DNA of 64,000 bases from Chloroflexaceae bacterium (GCA_025057155.1 JANWYD010000012.1:1-64000); one strand, 5' to 3'. Positions 20,317-30,163 are shown, counted from the first letter of the stretch. Notes: a model not told the origin generated them from the letters alone. Program-made: numbers and translations.

Positions 20317-20752
20317 AGAACTGCTCCTTAGCAGAGACTACGAACCTATCCAGATAACCAGGTTATCAGATGACGTTCTGGAAGGGCGTAGCCCTCCCAG
20401 ACCCACCCCTTTCCATTCCCCACGATGCTCATCTGGCGATTGAAACCGCGCCTGCCCAGGCTGAAGCCGGCTATTCGCACCGATGAATAACGGCGACTAC
20501 ACAGCAAGATGACCGGCCCTCCGCCCCCCATGCGCGACCTATGGTTAAGAAATAAACCCGGTATAGCCCGCGCAGGCGGGCTTCCCATCGGCAGCCCGCG
20601 GCTTCGGCCGCCGGGCTGCCGGGAGAATGCCCGTTCATATGCTTCTTCGTCATCAGTCGCCAGCCGCGGCTGCCCTTACAACCTGATGCGACACGCGGGT
20701 AATGCATAGGACCCTCACGGAGGGTCAGGAGTCATCGGGCGCGCAGGCAAGT
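20317..20752. other. Intergenic region with palindromes, no gene recognised
   Basis: Contains GATAACCAGGTTATC (20353-20367), a GGAAGGGCGTAGCCCTCCC palindrome (20390-20409) of the GGGAGGGC family, and a GCAGCCCG.../CGGGCTGC hairpin (20591-20619). No open frame here has a convincing start or family resemblance. Confidence 0.5.
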
Positions 20753-21514
20753 TTATCCTCGGCGCCCCCGCGTCACCACGGCCCAGGCAAAGCGGGGCAC
20801 GGCATCAACAATGCGCGGCCAGCGCTGAGGCTGTTGCAGAAGACGATAGAACCACTCCAGCCCCGCGCGGCGCATCCACGCCGGGGCGCGCGGCACGCGC
20901 CCGGACAAATAATCGAACACGCCGCCCACGCCAATCGCCAGCGGAACGTTCAGATAGGGCTGGTTGCGGGCGATCCAGATGTCCTGGCGCGGATGCCCGT
21001 AGGCCACCAGCAGAATATGGGGTTGCGCCGCGACGATCAATTGGCGCAGGAACGGCTCGTGACGCGGATCAGGCGAGCCGTCGAAGGTTCCCGCGATGAT
21101 CAGCCCCGGATAGCGGCGCTGGAGGGCCAGCGCTGCAGCCTGCGCCACGCCGGGGGCCGCCCCGAGCAGAAAAAGCCGGTAGCCGCGTTGCGCGCTCAGG
21201 GCGGCGAGGCGGTGCGTCAGCTCCACCCCCGTGACGCGGCCTCGCAGCGGCGCACCCAGGTAGCGTGCCGCCAGCAACAACCCCACCCCGTCGGGCGTGG
21301 CCAGGTCGGCATCCTCCAGCGCCGCGGCAAAGACCGGATTGCGCTGCGCCTCGATGACGAACTCCGGGTTCACGGTGACGACCTGATGCCGCCCGCCGGC
21401 GCGGATCAGCGCGTCGGCGAAGAGCACCGCTTCATCTTCGGTGACATCGTCAATGCGCACCCCGAGAATACGCACCGAGCGCCTCACGCCGGCCGGCGCT
21501 GCTGTTGTCGCCAT
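20753..21514 (-). CDS. WecG/TagA/CpsF-family glycosyltransferase (GT26)
   Basis: 253-residue glycosyltransferase of the family that adds N-acetylmannosaminuronic acid or ManNAc to lipid-linked sugar. Diagnostic parts: VTVNPEFVIEAQRNPVF, the catalytic-type LATPDGVGLLLAARY (~residue 72), YGHPRQDIWI, and GVGGVFDYLSGRVPRAPAWMR followed by GLEWFYRLLQQP. No membrane segment, so a cytoplasmic peripheral enzyme of cell-surface polysaccharide synthesis. It stands alone, 437 bp before the carboxyltransferase gene on the same strand. Confidence 0.92.
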   Translation of the reverse strand: MATTAAPAGVRRSVRILGVRIDDVTEDEAVLFADALIRAGGRHQVVTVNPEFVIEAQRNPVFAAALEDADLATPDGVGLLLAARYLGAPLRGRVTGVELTHRLAALSAQRGYRLFLLGAAPGVAQAAALALQRRYPGLIIAGTFDGSPDPRHEPFLRQLIVAAQPHILLVAYGHPRQDIWIARNQPYLNVPLAIGVGGVFDYLSGRVPRAPAWMRRAGLEWFYRLLQQPQRWPRIVDAVPRFAWAVVTRGRRG

Positions 21515-21996
21515 GATGCACCGTCCAGTTACAACCGCTAAGACATGGCTTCAGCAGACCAACACCTGCATTACGGTCGCGTTCCGCTTGCCCTCCCTGA
21601 CCCTCCTCCGCCTGGGGCGGGATCAGGCGGAGGCCGGGGGAGGGGCGGAACCCTGCAAGCGGGACCGTACCCGTGCAACCGCTCTCTCAAACCCGAAACA
21701 CCTCCGAGCCGCCGCGCGGCGCTTACGCTGATTATCCAAGACGTGCAAGGTCGCCGGGTCTGCCCCGGACCCCAGGTTTTTCGCTGGTTCTGGCGGCTAC
21801 GCCGGCCCGATCTCCTCCCCGGGGCGGACTTCGCACTAGTGTTACGCTGATTATAGCGTAAGAACGGCGTCAGGGCTGCGCCGTGTTATAATGCCAGGGA
21901 TTGCGCATCCTCGAGCTGCTCGGGCCTGCAAAGGTTGCGTACGCCCAGAACTATCTCGAAGTGGATTAAGGTTTTTTCAGACTGTCAGGAGAGCGT
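21515..21996. other. Intergenic region between WecG-like gene and aspS
   Basis: Holds an inverted pair CCTCCGCCTGGGGCGGGATC / AGGCGGAGG (around 21605-21637), a half-palindrome TGGTTCTGGCGGCTACGCCGG (21785-21805) that matches the full palindrome at 23856, and the aspS promoter. No gene recognised. Confidence 0.5.
21884..21892 (+). promoter_or_regulatory. Extended -10 promoter of aspS
   Basis: TGTTATAAT combines the TGn extension with a perfect TATAAT (21887-21892). No good -35 is seen, as is common with extended -10 promoters. The start site would be near 21899, about 98 nt before the aspS ATG. Confidence 0.6.
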
Positions 21997-23760
21997 ATGT
22001 TCCGCTCGCACACCTGCGGCGAGCTGCGGCAGGAGCACATTGGCGCCACGGTCACCCTGGCGGGATGGGTGCACCGCCGCCGCGACCATGGCGAACTGAT
22101 CTTTATTGACCTGCGCGACCGCTACGGCATTACCCAGGTCGTCTTTGACAGCGCCGTTGCCGCGGCCCACCGGGTCGCCGATGAGGCGCGTTCCGAGTAT
22201 GTGTTGCAGGTGCGAGGGGTGGTACGCCCACGGCCCTCTGAAGCCATCAACCCCGAACTGCCCACCGGGACGATTGAGCTTGAGGCGCTTGAGGCCAGGG
22301 TGCTCAACCCGTCCCGCACGCCGCCGATCTACATCGCCAAAGAGGGCGGCGAGGACGAGGCGCTGCGCCTCAAGTATCGCTACCTCGATCTGCGGCGCGA
22401 ACGCATGCAGCGGAACCTTATCCTGCGCCATCGGGTCGTCAAGTTTATGCGCGATTTTCTTGATCGCGAGGGCTTTCTTGAGATCGAGACGCCCATTCTC
22501 ATCAAATCAACTCCCGAGGGCGCGCGCGACTACCTGGTGCCCTCGCGCCTGCATCCGGGCAAGTTCTACGCCCTGCCGCAGAGTCCGCAGCAACTCAAGC
22601 AGTTGCTGATGGTGGCAGGCTTTGACAAGTACTTCCAGATCGCCCGCTGTTTCCGCGATGAAGATCAGCGCGCCGACCGGCAACCCGAGTTTACCCAGCT
22701 CGATCTCGAAATGAGTTTCGTGGAGCAGGAGGACGTGCTCAACCTGATTGAGCGGCTGTTCATCGCCCTGTGCCAGACGATCACCCCGCACAAGGCCCTC
22801 CCCACGCCGTTTCGGCGCCTGACGTATGCTGAGGCGATGGAACGCTACGGCTCCGACAAGCCCGATTTGCGCTATGACCTCGAGCTGGTCAACCTGGGTG
22901 ATGTGCTTGCCAACACGCCCTTCCAGATGTTCCAGGGCGCCCTCGAGCGCGGCGGGCAGGTCAAGGGCCTGCGAGCGCCAGGGTGCGCAGGCTTCTCGCG
23001 CAAGCAGATTGACGAACTGGCTGAACTGGCCCGTGTGGGCGGCGCGCGCGGCCTGGCCTGGGCGGCCCTGCCCGCCGACGGCGGCGAGGTGCGCTCGTCG
23101 TTCGCAAAGAACCTGGCGCCAGGCGAGCTTGAAGCGATCATCGAGCGTATGGGCGCTCGCCCTGGCGATTTGCTCTTGATCGTGGCTGATACGCCCTCCG
23201 TCGTGGCCGCGGCCCTTGACCGGTTGCGCCGTGAACTGGCCGCGCGCCTCGGGCTGATTGATCCCAACATTCTCAGCTTCGCCTGGATCGTTGATTTCCC
23301 CATGTTCGAGTGGAATCCCGAAGAAGAACGCTGGGACGCCGTCCACCACCCCTTCACCTCGCCCCGCGACGAGGACCTGCCGTTGCTCGACAGTGATCCC
23401 GGCAAGGTGCGCGCCAAAGCCTACGATCTGGTGCTCAACGGCTATGAGGTCGGCGGCGGCTCGATCCGTATTCATCGCCGCGAGGTGCAACAGAAGGTCT
23501 TTGACCTGCTCGGCATCAGCCGTGAGGCGGCCATGGCCCAGTTCGGGCACATGCTCGAAGCCTTTGAGTACGGCGCCCCGCCCCACGGCGGCATCGCTCC
23601 CGGCGTTGATCGCATCGTCATGATCCTGGCCGATGAAAGCACCATTCGCGAGGTCATGGCTTTCCCCAAGACCCAGCAGGCCGTCGATCTGATGACCAAC
23701 GCCCCTTCGCCCGTAGACGAACGGCAACTCAAGGAATTGCATATCCAGTTGCGCCCATAA
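21997..23760 (+). CDS. aspS: Aspartyl-tRNA synthetase
   Basis: 587-residue class II synthetase of the bacterial type. The N-terminal OB-fold ([21 protein letters not shown]) binds the anticodon. Motif 2 is seen in [23 protein letters not shown] (~residue 210) and motif 3 in [14 protein letters not shown] near the end. The GAD insertion domain lies between ~290 and ~415. Preceded by CAGGAGAGCGT just before the ATG. Whether it charges tRNA-Asn as well cannot be decided here. Confidence 0.97.
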   Translation: MFRSHTCGELRQEHIGATVTLAGWVHRRRDHGELIFIDLRDRYGITQVVFDSAVAAAHRVADEARSEYVLQVRGVVRPRPSEAINPELPTGTIELEALEARVLNPSRTPPIYIAKEGGEDEALRLKYRYLDLRRERMQRNLILRHRVVKFMRDFLDREGFLEIETPILIKSTPEGARDYLVPSRLHPGKFYALPQSPQQLKQLLMVAGFDKYFQIARCFRDEDQRADRQPEFTQLDLEMSFVEQEDVLNLIERLFIALCQTITPHKALPTPFRRLTYAEAMERYGSDKPDLRYDLELVNLGDVLANTPFQMFQGALERGGQVKGLRAPGCAGFSRKQIDELAELARVGGARGLAWAALPADGGEVRSSFAKNLAPGELEAIIERMGARPGDLLLIVADTPSVVAAALDRLRRELAARLGLIDPNILSFAWIVDFPMFEWNPEEERWDAVHHPFTSPRDEDLPLLDSDPGKVRAKAYDLVLNGYEVGGGSIRIHRREVQQKVFDLLGISREAAMAQFGHMLEAFEYGAPPHGGIAPGVDRIVMILADESTIREVMAFPKTQQAVDLMTNAPSPVDERQLKELHIQLRP

Positions 23761-24075
23761 CATCGGGCTGGCGGGGCAGGGGCGCGAGTTTCGTCCTGCC
23801 AGCTCCTTCCCTTCCCCTGCGGATAACAATAAGTAAACCCGGAAGTCCGCGGTTGTCGTTGGTTCTGGCGGCTACGCCGCCAGAACCAACGAAACCCCGC
23901 CTGTGGTCGGGCGGCTGCGCCCCCCACTTCCCGCCGCTGAATGCGGACGCCGCACCAGGCTCGGAGATAATCAGGGCGCAGACCTCCCTTCGTACCAGGA
24001 ATAGGGTATACTACAGCAACCGCCAGTGATCAGCGGCGGCAGGCGTAACCGACATCCCGCAACAGGGAGCTGATC
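23761..24075. other. Intergenic region with a perfect 17-bp inverted repeat
   Basis: The arms TCGTTGGTTCTGGCGGC (23856-23872) and complement (23876-23892) are perfect around the loop TAC. Partial copies of the same unit lie at 21785 and about 49888-49916, so it is a dispersed palindrome. A possible -10 TATACT (24007-24012) precedes the next gene; its -35 is poor. No gene recognised. Confidence 0.6.
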
Positions 24076-25035
24076 ATGGAGAAACGCATTCTGGTCGTAG
24101 ATGACGACCCGAACGTTCGGCGCGTTGTCAGCCTGGCCCTGAGCCACGACTCACCGTATATCGTTCACGCTGTTCCCTCGGCGGAGGCGGCGTTGCTGCA
24201 GATCGCGCGCCAACCGGTTGATCTGCTCTTTACCGACATTCGCATGCCGGGTATGAGCGGCCTGGAACTGGTGCAGCGGGTGCGCGAACTGGACCCGAAG
24301 ACGGCGGTGATCGTCTTTACAGTTGGCCCCGAAGATCTGACCCCTGAACGGGCCGCTGAATTGAAGATCGACTGTCTGCTGGAGAAGCCGGCTTCGCCTG
24401 AACGGTTACGCCTGGCCGTTGATCTGCTGCTCGACCCGATCAAACTGCTGCCGCGCCCCTCACAGCGTAGCGAACCGCCACCTCCTTCCGCGCCAGCGCC
24501 AGCCCAGACCACCCCCCTGTCGCCGCAGACGGGACCGCTGGGGCAGCGCCTGGCGGCAGCCAGGGCCCGCCGGCAGACGATGCCGCTGCAAGGCGCCCCT
24601 GTGGCTGTTCGGCTGACATCCGGCCCCGCGGGGCGAGGCAGTCGCACCTACACCGAAGGGCAGATCGAGGCCATGCGCCAGGCGCTCAAGGAACTGGCCC
24701 TCGAACCTGACGTCCACTGCGCCGTGCTGGCCGATATCAGCGGCATCGTCCTCACGCACTGGAGCCGCCGGCGCGATATCAATGTCACGGTCATTGCCGC
24801 TCTGGCAGCGGGCAATACCATGGCCCTGGCAGAGATAGGGCGCAACCTGGGGCAGCAACAGCCGGGCTACCTGGTGATCCAGGAGGGTCACGACCAGAGC
24901 ATCATTATGGCCACGATGGACGACCTGCTGCTGCTCGTGGCCATCGGGCCAAATGCCTCCCTCGGCTGGGCGCGCATCGCCACCCTGCGCGCCTGTGAAG
25001 AGGTGTTGCGCATCGCCCAGGGGCCAGCCGCCTAG
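24076..25035 (+). CDS. Response regulator receiver fused to roadblock/LC7 domain
   Basis: 319 residues in three parts. Residues 1-120 are a CheY-like receiver: ILVVDDDPN with acidic pocket, LLFTDIRMPGMSG with phosphoacceptor Asp (~residue 55), and the LLEKPAS lysine. A Pro/Ala/Gln-rich linker (~125-200) follows. Residues ~205-315 resemble a roadblock/LC7 domain (VHCAVLADISGIVLTHW...), the fold of GTPase regulators such as MglB. No DNA-binding domain is present. This links phosphorelay input to a small-GTPase-type output (inference). It is a single gene just before the rplU promoter. Confidence 0.85.
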   Translation: MEKRILVVDDDPNVRRVVSLALSHDSPYIVHAVPSAEAALLQIARQPVDLLFTDIRMPGMSGLELVQRVRELDPKTAVIVFTVGPEDLTPERAAELKIDCLLEKPASPERLRLAVDLLLDPIKLLPRPSQRSEPPPPSAPAPAQTTPLSPQTGPLGQRLAAARARRQTMPLQGAPVAVRLTSGPAGRGSRTYTEGQIEAMRQALKELALEPDVHCAVLADISGIVLTHWSRRRDINVTVIAALAAGNTMALAEIGRNLGQQQPGYLVIQEGHDQSIIMATMDDLLLLVAIGPNASLGWARIATLRACEEVLRIAQGPAA

Positions 25036-25036
25036 T

Positions 25037-25065
25037 TTGACACTGCCCCCTCGCTCTGCTATAAT
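25037..25065 (+). promoter_or_regulatory. Perfect consensus sigma-A promoter of the rplU-rpmA-rpmE cluster
   Basis: TTGACA (25037-25042), a 17-bp spacer and TATAAT (25060-25065): full consensus. The start site would be near 25072, giving a leader of about 180 nt before rplU. The leader includes a GGGAGAGCTGCGTCCTCCC palindrome (25189-25207) that could act in regulation, or is another copy of the dispersed GGGAGGGC family. Confidence 0.9.
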
Positions 25066-25253
25066 CACCAGAGTTAAGGGCGGTTCAGCCGCTCTGTTTT
25101 CTTGTTGTCTTTGGTATGGTCGGGGAGGGTATGCAGGAGGGCCAATGCCCGCCACACGCTCCCTGAGGTGCTGCAACATGATTTTTCCGGGAGAGCTGCG
25201 TCCTCCCGGCTCCTCCTGCGAGAGCGGGGGTGTGGAGCATAAGGAGCACGTTC

Positions 25254-25568
25254 GTGTATGCGATTATCCGTGACCGCGGGATGCAGTACCGCGTCGAGCA
25301 GGGTCAGGTCCTGCTGCTCGATCTGATCGAACAGGCCGCGCCTGGCAGCCAGATTGAAATTGGCGAGGTCCTGCTGATTGGCGATGGGGATAACGTACAG
25401 GTCGGTTCGCCTACCCTGGCCGGGGCCAGGGTGCGCGCCGAGGTGCTCGGCGAAATGAAGGGCGAGAAGATCGTGGTGTTCCGCTATCGCAATAAGAAGC
25501 GCTATCGCCGCCGGACCGGGCATCGCCAGCGCTACACCCAGGTCAAGATCACGGAGATCCTTGCCTGA
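25254..25568 (+). CDS. rplU: 50S ribosomal protein L21
   Basis: 104-residue L21. The GTG at 25254 ([18 protein letters not shown]) was chosen since bacterial L21 starts with this strand and AAGGAG lies exactly 7 nt upstream; an in-frame ATG at 25230 would add eight residues with no support. The C-terminal [23 protein letters not shown] is the conserved basic tail. First gene of an L21-L27 pair, with L31 following. Confidence 0.96.
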   Translation: MYAIIRDRGMQYRVEQGQVLLLDLIEQAAPGSQIEIGEVLLIGDGDNVQVGSPTLAGARVRAEVLGEMKGEKIVVFRYRNKKRYRRRTGHRQRYTQVKITEILA

Positions 25569-25717
25569 TGTTAGTTCTCGCTATGGGGAGAGGGCGAGCA
25601 ATCTGCACTCCCTGCGAAAATGCTTTGCCGGGGCCGGGCGAAACCGGATGCGGTCCGGTGTGAAACAAAATGTGGCATTGGCGCGCCGAGCGTGCGCCGT
25701 GAGAGGAGATAGCGACA

Positions 25718-26002
25718 ATGGCACATAAAAAGGGTGTTGGCAGTTCACGCAATGGTCGCGACAGCAACCCGAAGATGCGCGGGGTCAAGGTGTACGGCGG
25801 CCAGCGCGTCGTGCCTGGTAATATTATCGTCCGTCAGTGCGGCACAAAGATCCGTCCGGGCATGAATGTCGGCCTGGGCCGCGACTACACTATCTACGCC
25901 CTGGTGGAGGGTACAGTCAAGTTCCAACCGTACTCGCGGACCCAGAAGATGGTCAGCGTCATTCCCCTTGAGCCTTCGGTCGAGGGCGCTGCCGGCAACT
26001 GA
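25718..26002 (+). CDS. rpmA: 50S ribosomal protein L27
   Basis: 94-residue L27 near the peptidyl transferase centre. It begins [20 protein letters not shown], so it lacks the cleavable N-terminal extension found in Firmicutes. The block [19 protein letters not shown] is typical. AGAGGAG precedes the ATG. The 149-bp gap to rplU carries a GGCGCGC/GTGCGCC hairpin. Confidence 0.97.
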   Translation: MAHKKGVGSSRNGRDSNPKMRGVKVYGGQRVVPGNIIVRQCGTKIRPGMNVGLGRDYTIYALVEGTVKFQPYSRTQKMVSVIPLEPSVEGAAGN

Positions 26003-26162
26003 GAGCCTGTTCGGATAATCCGGTTATCGGGTTGCCCGGCGGGAGGACTACGCTTCCCCTCAAATCTGCAGTCAACCCGGAGGTTTGCGCGCACATCAGG
26101 CTCGGTACGCAGCGTATTTGTCAGTCCGCGCACGCTCGCGGCTTCACACGAGGAGCACGCAG

Positions 26163-26462
26163 GTGAAAAAGGGTATTCACCCCCAGTACCATATGGACGG
26201 GATCGTCTGCACGACGTGCGGCACGCGCTGGGCCATTGGTTCGACGCGCCGCAATCTGCGGGTCGAGATCTGCTCCAATTGCCACCCGTTTTACACGGGC
26301 GAACAACGGATCGTGGACACCGCCGGGCAGGTTGATCGCTTCATGCGGCGGTTGAGCACCGCCCAGGCGCATCAGGCCGACAGGGAGAAGCGCCGCGAGG
26401 CCCGCAACCAGCAGCCGAAGAAGCCGAGCCTGCTTAAAGAACTGTACGGGGAAGACGCGTAG
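26163..26462 (+). CDS. rpmE: 50S ribosomal protein L31, zinc-binding type
   Basis: 99-residue L31. The GTG at 26163 (VKKGIHPQYH) was chosen because the family starts here and GAGGAG lies upstream. Two Cys pairs, CTTC (~residue 16) and CSNC (~residue 37), mark the zinc-binding (C+) form. After the core HPFYTGEQRIVDTAGQVDRF it has a longer basic C-terminus (~35 residues) than E. coli L31. Followed by a terminator. Confidence 0.95.
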   Translation: MKKGIHPQYHMDGIVCTTCGTRWAIGSTRRNLRVEICSNCHPFYTGEQRIVDTAGQVDRFMRRLSTAQAHQADREKRREARNQQPKKPSLLKELYGEDA

Positions 26463-26482
26463 TTCGCCGACCGTGGTGATCA

Positions 26483-26519
26483 GAAGGGGGCGCCGTCGCC
26501 GGTCGCCCCCTTCGTGCTT
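26483..26519 (+). terminator. Hairpin terminator after rpmE
   Basis: Perfect 10-bp arms GAAGGGGGCG (26483-26492) and CGCCCCCTTC (26504-26513) with an 11-nt loop, followed by GTGCTT, 21 bp after the rpmE stop. Confidence 0.65.
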
Positions 26520-26589
26520 GCCGAAAGGCGAAGTTCTCTCCCCTCGCCCGGTCTTCGTGATCTCCGGGTCGCAGTGATGGATGCACGCT

Positions 26590-26784
26590 TCAAAGGACGA
26601 ACGAGGCGCCGACCATGAGCGCCAGGAGGATGCCGCCAATAATCGCGATACGGATCAGATCCTGTTGCACATAGGCATAGTCGCGCGAATAATCCGGCGG
26701 CTCGATGGCGCGCGTTACTGCAGGACGGCGCTGGAGGCTGCGAACGGGTTGACGGCGACGGGCGCCGCGCGAGGAACTGGCCAT
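26590..26784 (-). CDS. Small single-pass membrane protein, unknown function
   Basis: 64 residues: a basic, Arg-rich N-terminal half (residues 1-30) followed by IRIAIIGGILLALMVGASFVL, one clear transmembrane helix at the C-terminus. The N-terminus would be cytoplasmic by the positive-inside rule. It lies between rpmE and purK, on the opposite strand. No known family recognised. Confidence 0.6.
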   Translation of the reverse strand: MASSSRGARRRQPVRSLQRRPAVTRAIEPPDYSRDYAYVQQDLIRIAIIGGILLALMVGASFVL

Positions 26785-26978
26785 ACCGAACCCTTCTGAT
26801 CAGGCCGCTCTGAGCAGCCCACGTCGCTAACGCGCATAAAGACGGCTGGAAGTGGCGGGACCCGCTTTTCCTGCCTGCCCGCTGGCAAGGCTATACTCTC
26901 CGGCGCACAGGCTGTCTCACTCAACCGTTGCGCCATAGTGACAACTACAGTGATTATACCATTCCTTCCTGCATAGTT

Positions 26979-28109
26979 ATGAAGCGCATTGGAATCTTTG
27001 GCGGGGGCCAGCTTGCCCAGATGCTCACCCAGGCGGCCATTTCACTGGGCGTGGAAACGACGATCTTCGAGCGCGCCGCCGATAGTCCTGCCGGGCGGCT
27101 GACCCAGCGCGAGATCGTCGGCGCATGGGACGACCCTGCGGCCCTCGAGCGTTTTGCCGCTCTGAGCGATCTGGTAACCCTGGAGAACGAGTTCGTTGAC
27201 GCGGCCATTCTTGCTCGCCTTGAACAGCAGGGGATGGCCGTAAGGCCTTCGTCGGCGACTGTGGCAGTGGTGCAGGACAAGCTGCTTCAGAAAGAGCGTA
27301 TCGCCGCAGCCGGACTTGCCCTGCCGCCCTTCCGCGCCGTGTCCAGTCCGGAGGAAGTGGTGGAGGCAGGAGCAGCTTTCGGCTGGCCAATGGTGCTGAA
27401 GGCGCGCCGCAATGGGTATGATGGCTATGGCAACGCGACGGTGCGCCATGCCGACGAGGTGGCCCCGGCGTGGGAACGCCTGACCCGTGGCGGCAGCCCG
27501 TTGCTGGTGGAGTCCTGGGTGCCATTTGCCCGCGAACTGGCCGTGATGGTGGTGCGCGCCCGTGACGGCGAGATGCGCGCCTATCCCGTCGTCGAGACGG
27601 TGCAGCTCAATCACATCTGCCACATCGTGCGGGCGCCGGCCCCCGTGCCCGCTGCAGCTTCGGCGGCGGCCACGGAACTGGCCCTGCGCGCAGTGCAAGC
27701 CGTAGACGGCGTCGGCATCTTTGGCGTCGAGTTGTTTGAACTGCCCGATGGGCGCGTGCTCTACAATGAAATGGCCCCACGCCCCCACAACTCCGGCCAC
27801 TATACCATTGAAGGGTGCGTCACCTCGCAGTTTGAAAATCACCTGCGCGCAGTGCTAGGCTGGCCCCTCGGTCCGACTGACATGCGCGCCCCCGCGGCAG
27901 TGATGGTCAACCTCCTGGGCCGGTACCACGGTCCGGTGCGCGGCGACGTGCTGCGCCAGGCGCTGGCGGTGCCGGGGGCGCATGTGCACCTGTACGGCAA
28001 GCGTGAAAATCGTATCGGCCGCAAGATGGGTCACATCACCGCGCTTGGCGCCACCCTGGCCGAGGCGGAGGCGGTGGCGCGCCGCGCCGCCGAGAGTGTG
28101 GAGCTTTGA
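26979..28109 (+). CDS. purK: N5-carboxyaminoimidazole ribonucleotide synthase
   Basis: 376-residue ATP-grasp enzyme of purine synthesis, making N5-CAIR from AIR, ATP and bicarbonate. IGIFGGGQLAQMLTQAA starts the N-terminal domain; VLKARRNGYDGYGN and the metal/ATP segment GIFGVELFELPDGRVLYNEMAPRPHNSGH are typical. The ATG at 26979 lacks an evident Shine-Dalgarno, while TATACC (26955-26960) sits only ~20 bp upstream, so a very short or leaderless mRNA is possible. purE follows. Confidence 0.95.
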   Translation: MKRIGIFGGGQLAQMLTQAAISLGVETTIFERAADSPAGRLTQREIVGAWDDPAALERFAALSDLVTLENEFVDAAILARLEQQGMAVRPSSATVAVVQDKLLQKERIAAAGLALPPFRAVSSPEEVVEAGAAFGWPMVLKARRNGYDGYGNATVRHADEVAPAWERLTRGGSPLLVESWVPFARELAVMVVRARDGEMRAYPVVETVQLNHICHIVRAPAPVPAAASAAATELALRAVQAVDGVGIFGVELFELPDGRVLYNEMAPRPHNSGHYTIEGCVTSQFENHLRAVLGWPLGPTDMRAPAAVMVNLLGRYHGPVRGDVLRQALAVPGAHVHLYGKRENRIGRKMGHITALGATLAEAEAVARRAAESVEL

Positions 28110-28145
28110 CAGGGCGATCCGGCAGGCAACTTCGTGGAGCAAGCT

Positions 28146-28667
28146 ATGACGCCAGTAGTCGGCATCGTGATGGGGAGCGACAGCGATCTGCCTACGTTGC
28201 AGGGCGCTATCGAGGTGTGCGCGGAGTTTGGCGTGCCCTGCGAGGTGCGAGTGGTCTCGGCGCATCGCACCCCGCATGATATGATTGAGTACGGACGCAG
28301 CGCCCACGAGCGCGGCCTGCGCGTGATCATTGCCGGAGCGGGAGGTGCAGCGCACCTGCCGGGCATGCTCGCCGCCTGCTCGCCACTGCCGGTGATCGGC
28401 GTGCCCGTGCCGAGCAAGGCCCTTAACGGGCTAGACTCGCTCCTCTCCATCGTGCAGATGCCCGCTGGCGTGCCGGTTGCCACAGTGGCCATCGGCGGCG
28501 GGCGTAACGCTGGCCTGCTGGCGGTCCAGATCCTCGCCACGAGTGACCCGGCCTTGCTGGCCCGATTGCTCGAATACAAGGCCCGTCTGGCCGAGGAGTC
28601 GCGGGCGAAGAATATCAACCTTCTCCGGCCTTTGGATGGAGATCTTACTCCCGGCGACCGTTCATGA
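28146..28667 (+). CDS. purE: N5-CAIR mutase
   Basis: 173-residue class I PurE, which converts N5-CAIR to [20 protein letters not shown], the catalytic [14 protein letters not shown] (His ~43) and [14 protein letters not shown] are diagnostic. ATG 28146 preferred over an in-frame GTG at 28134 because GGAGC lies 7 nt before it. It follows purK by 36 bp and precedes rfbB by 33 bp, so all three may share a transcript. Confidence 0.96.
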   Translation: MTPVVGIVMGSDSDLPTLQGAIEVCAEFGVPCEVRVVSAHRTPHDMIEYGRSAHERGLRVIIAGAGGAAHLPGMLAACSPLPVIGVPVPSKALNGLDSLLSIVQMPAGVPVATVAIGGGRNAGLLAVQILATSDPALLARLLEYKARLAEESRAKNINLLRPLDGDLTPGDRS

Positions 28668-28700
28668 TCAACGACGCTTTACTTTCGCTATGGAGCAACT

Positions 28701-29717
28701 ATGCGCAATCTACTCATCACCGGCGGCGCGGGCTTTATCGGTTCGAATTTCGTCCACTACATGCTTGAGACCCATCCCGACTACCGGATTGTGGTCTTCG
28801 ATAAGCTAACCTATGCGGGACGTCGCGAGAATCTGGAACGGGTTGCGAACAACCCGCAGTTTCATTTCATTCAGGGGGACATCTGCGACATGCAGGCGGT
28901 GCGCGCAGCGGTGCGCGAGCACAAGATTGACACCATCGTCAATTTTGCGGCCGAGACCCACGTGGATCGCTCGATCATGGCCCCGGATGCAGTCATAACT
29001 ACGAATGTCAATGGCGCCTGGACACTGCTCGAGGTGGCGCGCGAAGCTGGTCTGGAGCGCTTTCACCAGATCAGCACCGATGAGGTTTACGGAGCGATCC
29101 CCGCCCCGCGGCGCTCGCGCGAGGGCGATCCGCTGGAACCACGCAGCCCGTACTCGGCGAGCAAAGCCGGAGCGGAACATCTGGTCTACGCTTACTTTAT
29201 TACCTACGGCCTGCCGGTAACAACGACGCGCGGCTCGAACAACATTGGTCCCTATCACTACCCCGAGAAGGCGGTGCCTCTCTTCACGACGAATGCGATT
29301 GACGACCTCCCGCTGCCCATCTACGGCGATGGCTTGCAGGTGCGCGACTACCAGTACGTGCTGGACCACTGCGAGGCGATTGATGTCGTCCTGCACCGCG
29401 GGCAGATCGGCGAGGTCTATAACGTCGGCACCGAGGTCGAAACGCCAAATATCGAAATGGCCCACAAGATCCTTGACCTGCTGGGCAAGCCGCGCAGCCT
29501 GATCAAGCACGTGACCGATCGCGCCGGTCACGACCGGCGCTACGCGCTCGACTGCTCGAAGCTGCGCGCCCTGGGGTGGCGGTCGCGACACACCTTTGAC
29601 GAGGCGCTGGAGAAGACCGTGCGCTGGTTCGTCGAGAATGAAGCCTGGTGGCGGCCCATCAAGTCGGGAGAGTATCTGGAGTACTACCGCCGACAGTACG
29701 AGGAGCGCGGGGCATAG
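28701..29717 (+). CDS. rfbB: dTDP-glucose 4,6-dehydratase
   Basis: 338-residue extended short-chain dehydrogenase. NAD-binding ITGGAGFIGSNFVHYML opens the protein; FAAETHVDRSI, the TDEVYG motif (catalytic Asp-Glu, ~residue 128) and YSASKAGAEHLV (Tyr-Lys pair) complete the active site. It supplies dTDP-4-keto-6-deoxyglucose for rhamnose or other deoxysugars. No rfbA, C or D adjoins it. GGAG lies 5 nt before the ATG. Confidence 0.93.
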   Translation: MRNLLITGGAGFIGSNFVHYMLETHPDYRIVVFDKLTYAGRRENLERVANNPQFHFIQGDICDMQAVRAAVREHKIDTIVNFAAETHVDRSIMAPDAVITTNVNGAWTLLEVAREAGLERFHQISTDEVYGAIPAPRRSREGDPLEPRSPYSASKAGAEHLVYAYFITYGLPVTTTRGSNNIGPYHYPEKAVPLFTTNAIDDLPLPIYGDGLQVRDYQYVLDHCEAIDVVLHRGQIGEVYNVGTEVETPNIEMAHKILDLLGKPRSLIKHVTDRAGHDRRYALDCSKLRALGWRSRHTFDEALEKTVRWFVENEAWWRPIKSGEYLEYYRRQYEERGA

Positions 29718-29740
29718 CAAGGCAGCGCCATGGTTATGGG

Positions 29741-29767
29741 GGGAGCGGGGAGGACCACCCCGCTCCC
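29741..29767 (+). terminator. Hairpin after rfbB
   Basis: Perfect 10-bp arms GGGAGCGGGG / CCCCGCTCCC around a 7-nt loop, 23 bp after the rfbB stop. No T-run, so termination is a tentative call. Confidence 0.45.
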
Positions 29768-29826
29768 TGCCCCTGATGGCTTGACGCCGTGGTTCGCCAG
29801 CGAGCGGGATGACCGCACCGGATGCC

Positions 29827-30054
29827 CTAGAGGCCCGTCAGGTACTCCTCGGCGTCCTCGATGATAACCTCATAACCGCTCTCGATGCGGCGAAAGCGCA
29901 GGTGGCGCGGGACGACGGCCAACCCGCGGTCCATGAGTTCCCGATGAACGATGGTTTGCACCTCGCCCCAGAGTTCAGCCTCACCATCGTAGTAGCGCCG
30001 CAACAGCGCGGCCAGTTCCGGGCTGGCGCTCCAGCGGATCTGCCTGGTGCTCAT
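29827..30054 (-). CDS. Small conserved-looking protein, unknown function
   Basis: 75 residues, acidic C-terminus (VIIEDAEEYLTGL), no membrane segment or known motif. The reading is supported by AGGAG 7 nt before the ATG and by its position alone between two plus-strand genes. Function not recognised. Confidence 0.6.
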   Translation of the reverse strand: MSTRQIRWSASPELAALLRRYYDGEAELWGEVQTIVHRELMDRGLAVVPRHLRFRRIESGYEVIIEDAEEYLTGL

Positions 30055-30098
30055 GAGGGTCTCCTGCCCGCAATGAAGGTTTCACAGATCGTGGGGGC

Positions 30099-30126
30099 TT
30101 GTGTCTGGCTCGACCAGGAGTATAAC
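30099..30126 (+). promoter_or_regulatory. Possible promoter of tdk
   Basis: TTGTGT (30099-30104) and TATAAC (30121-30126) 16 bp apart, about 38 bp before the tdk ATG. Confidence 0.45.
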
Positions 30127-30163
30127 ACGGCAGTGGACTTCTGCAAGCAAGGACAGAACGGTA

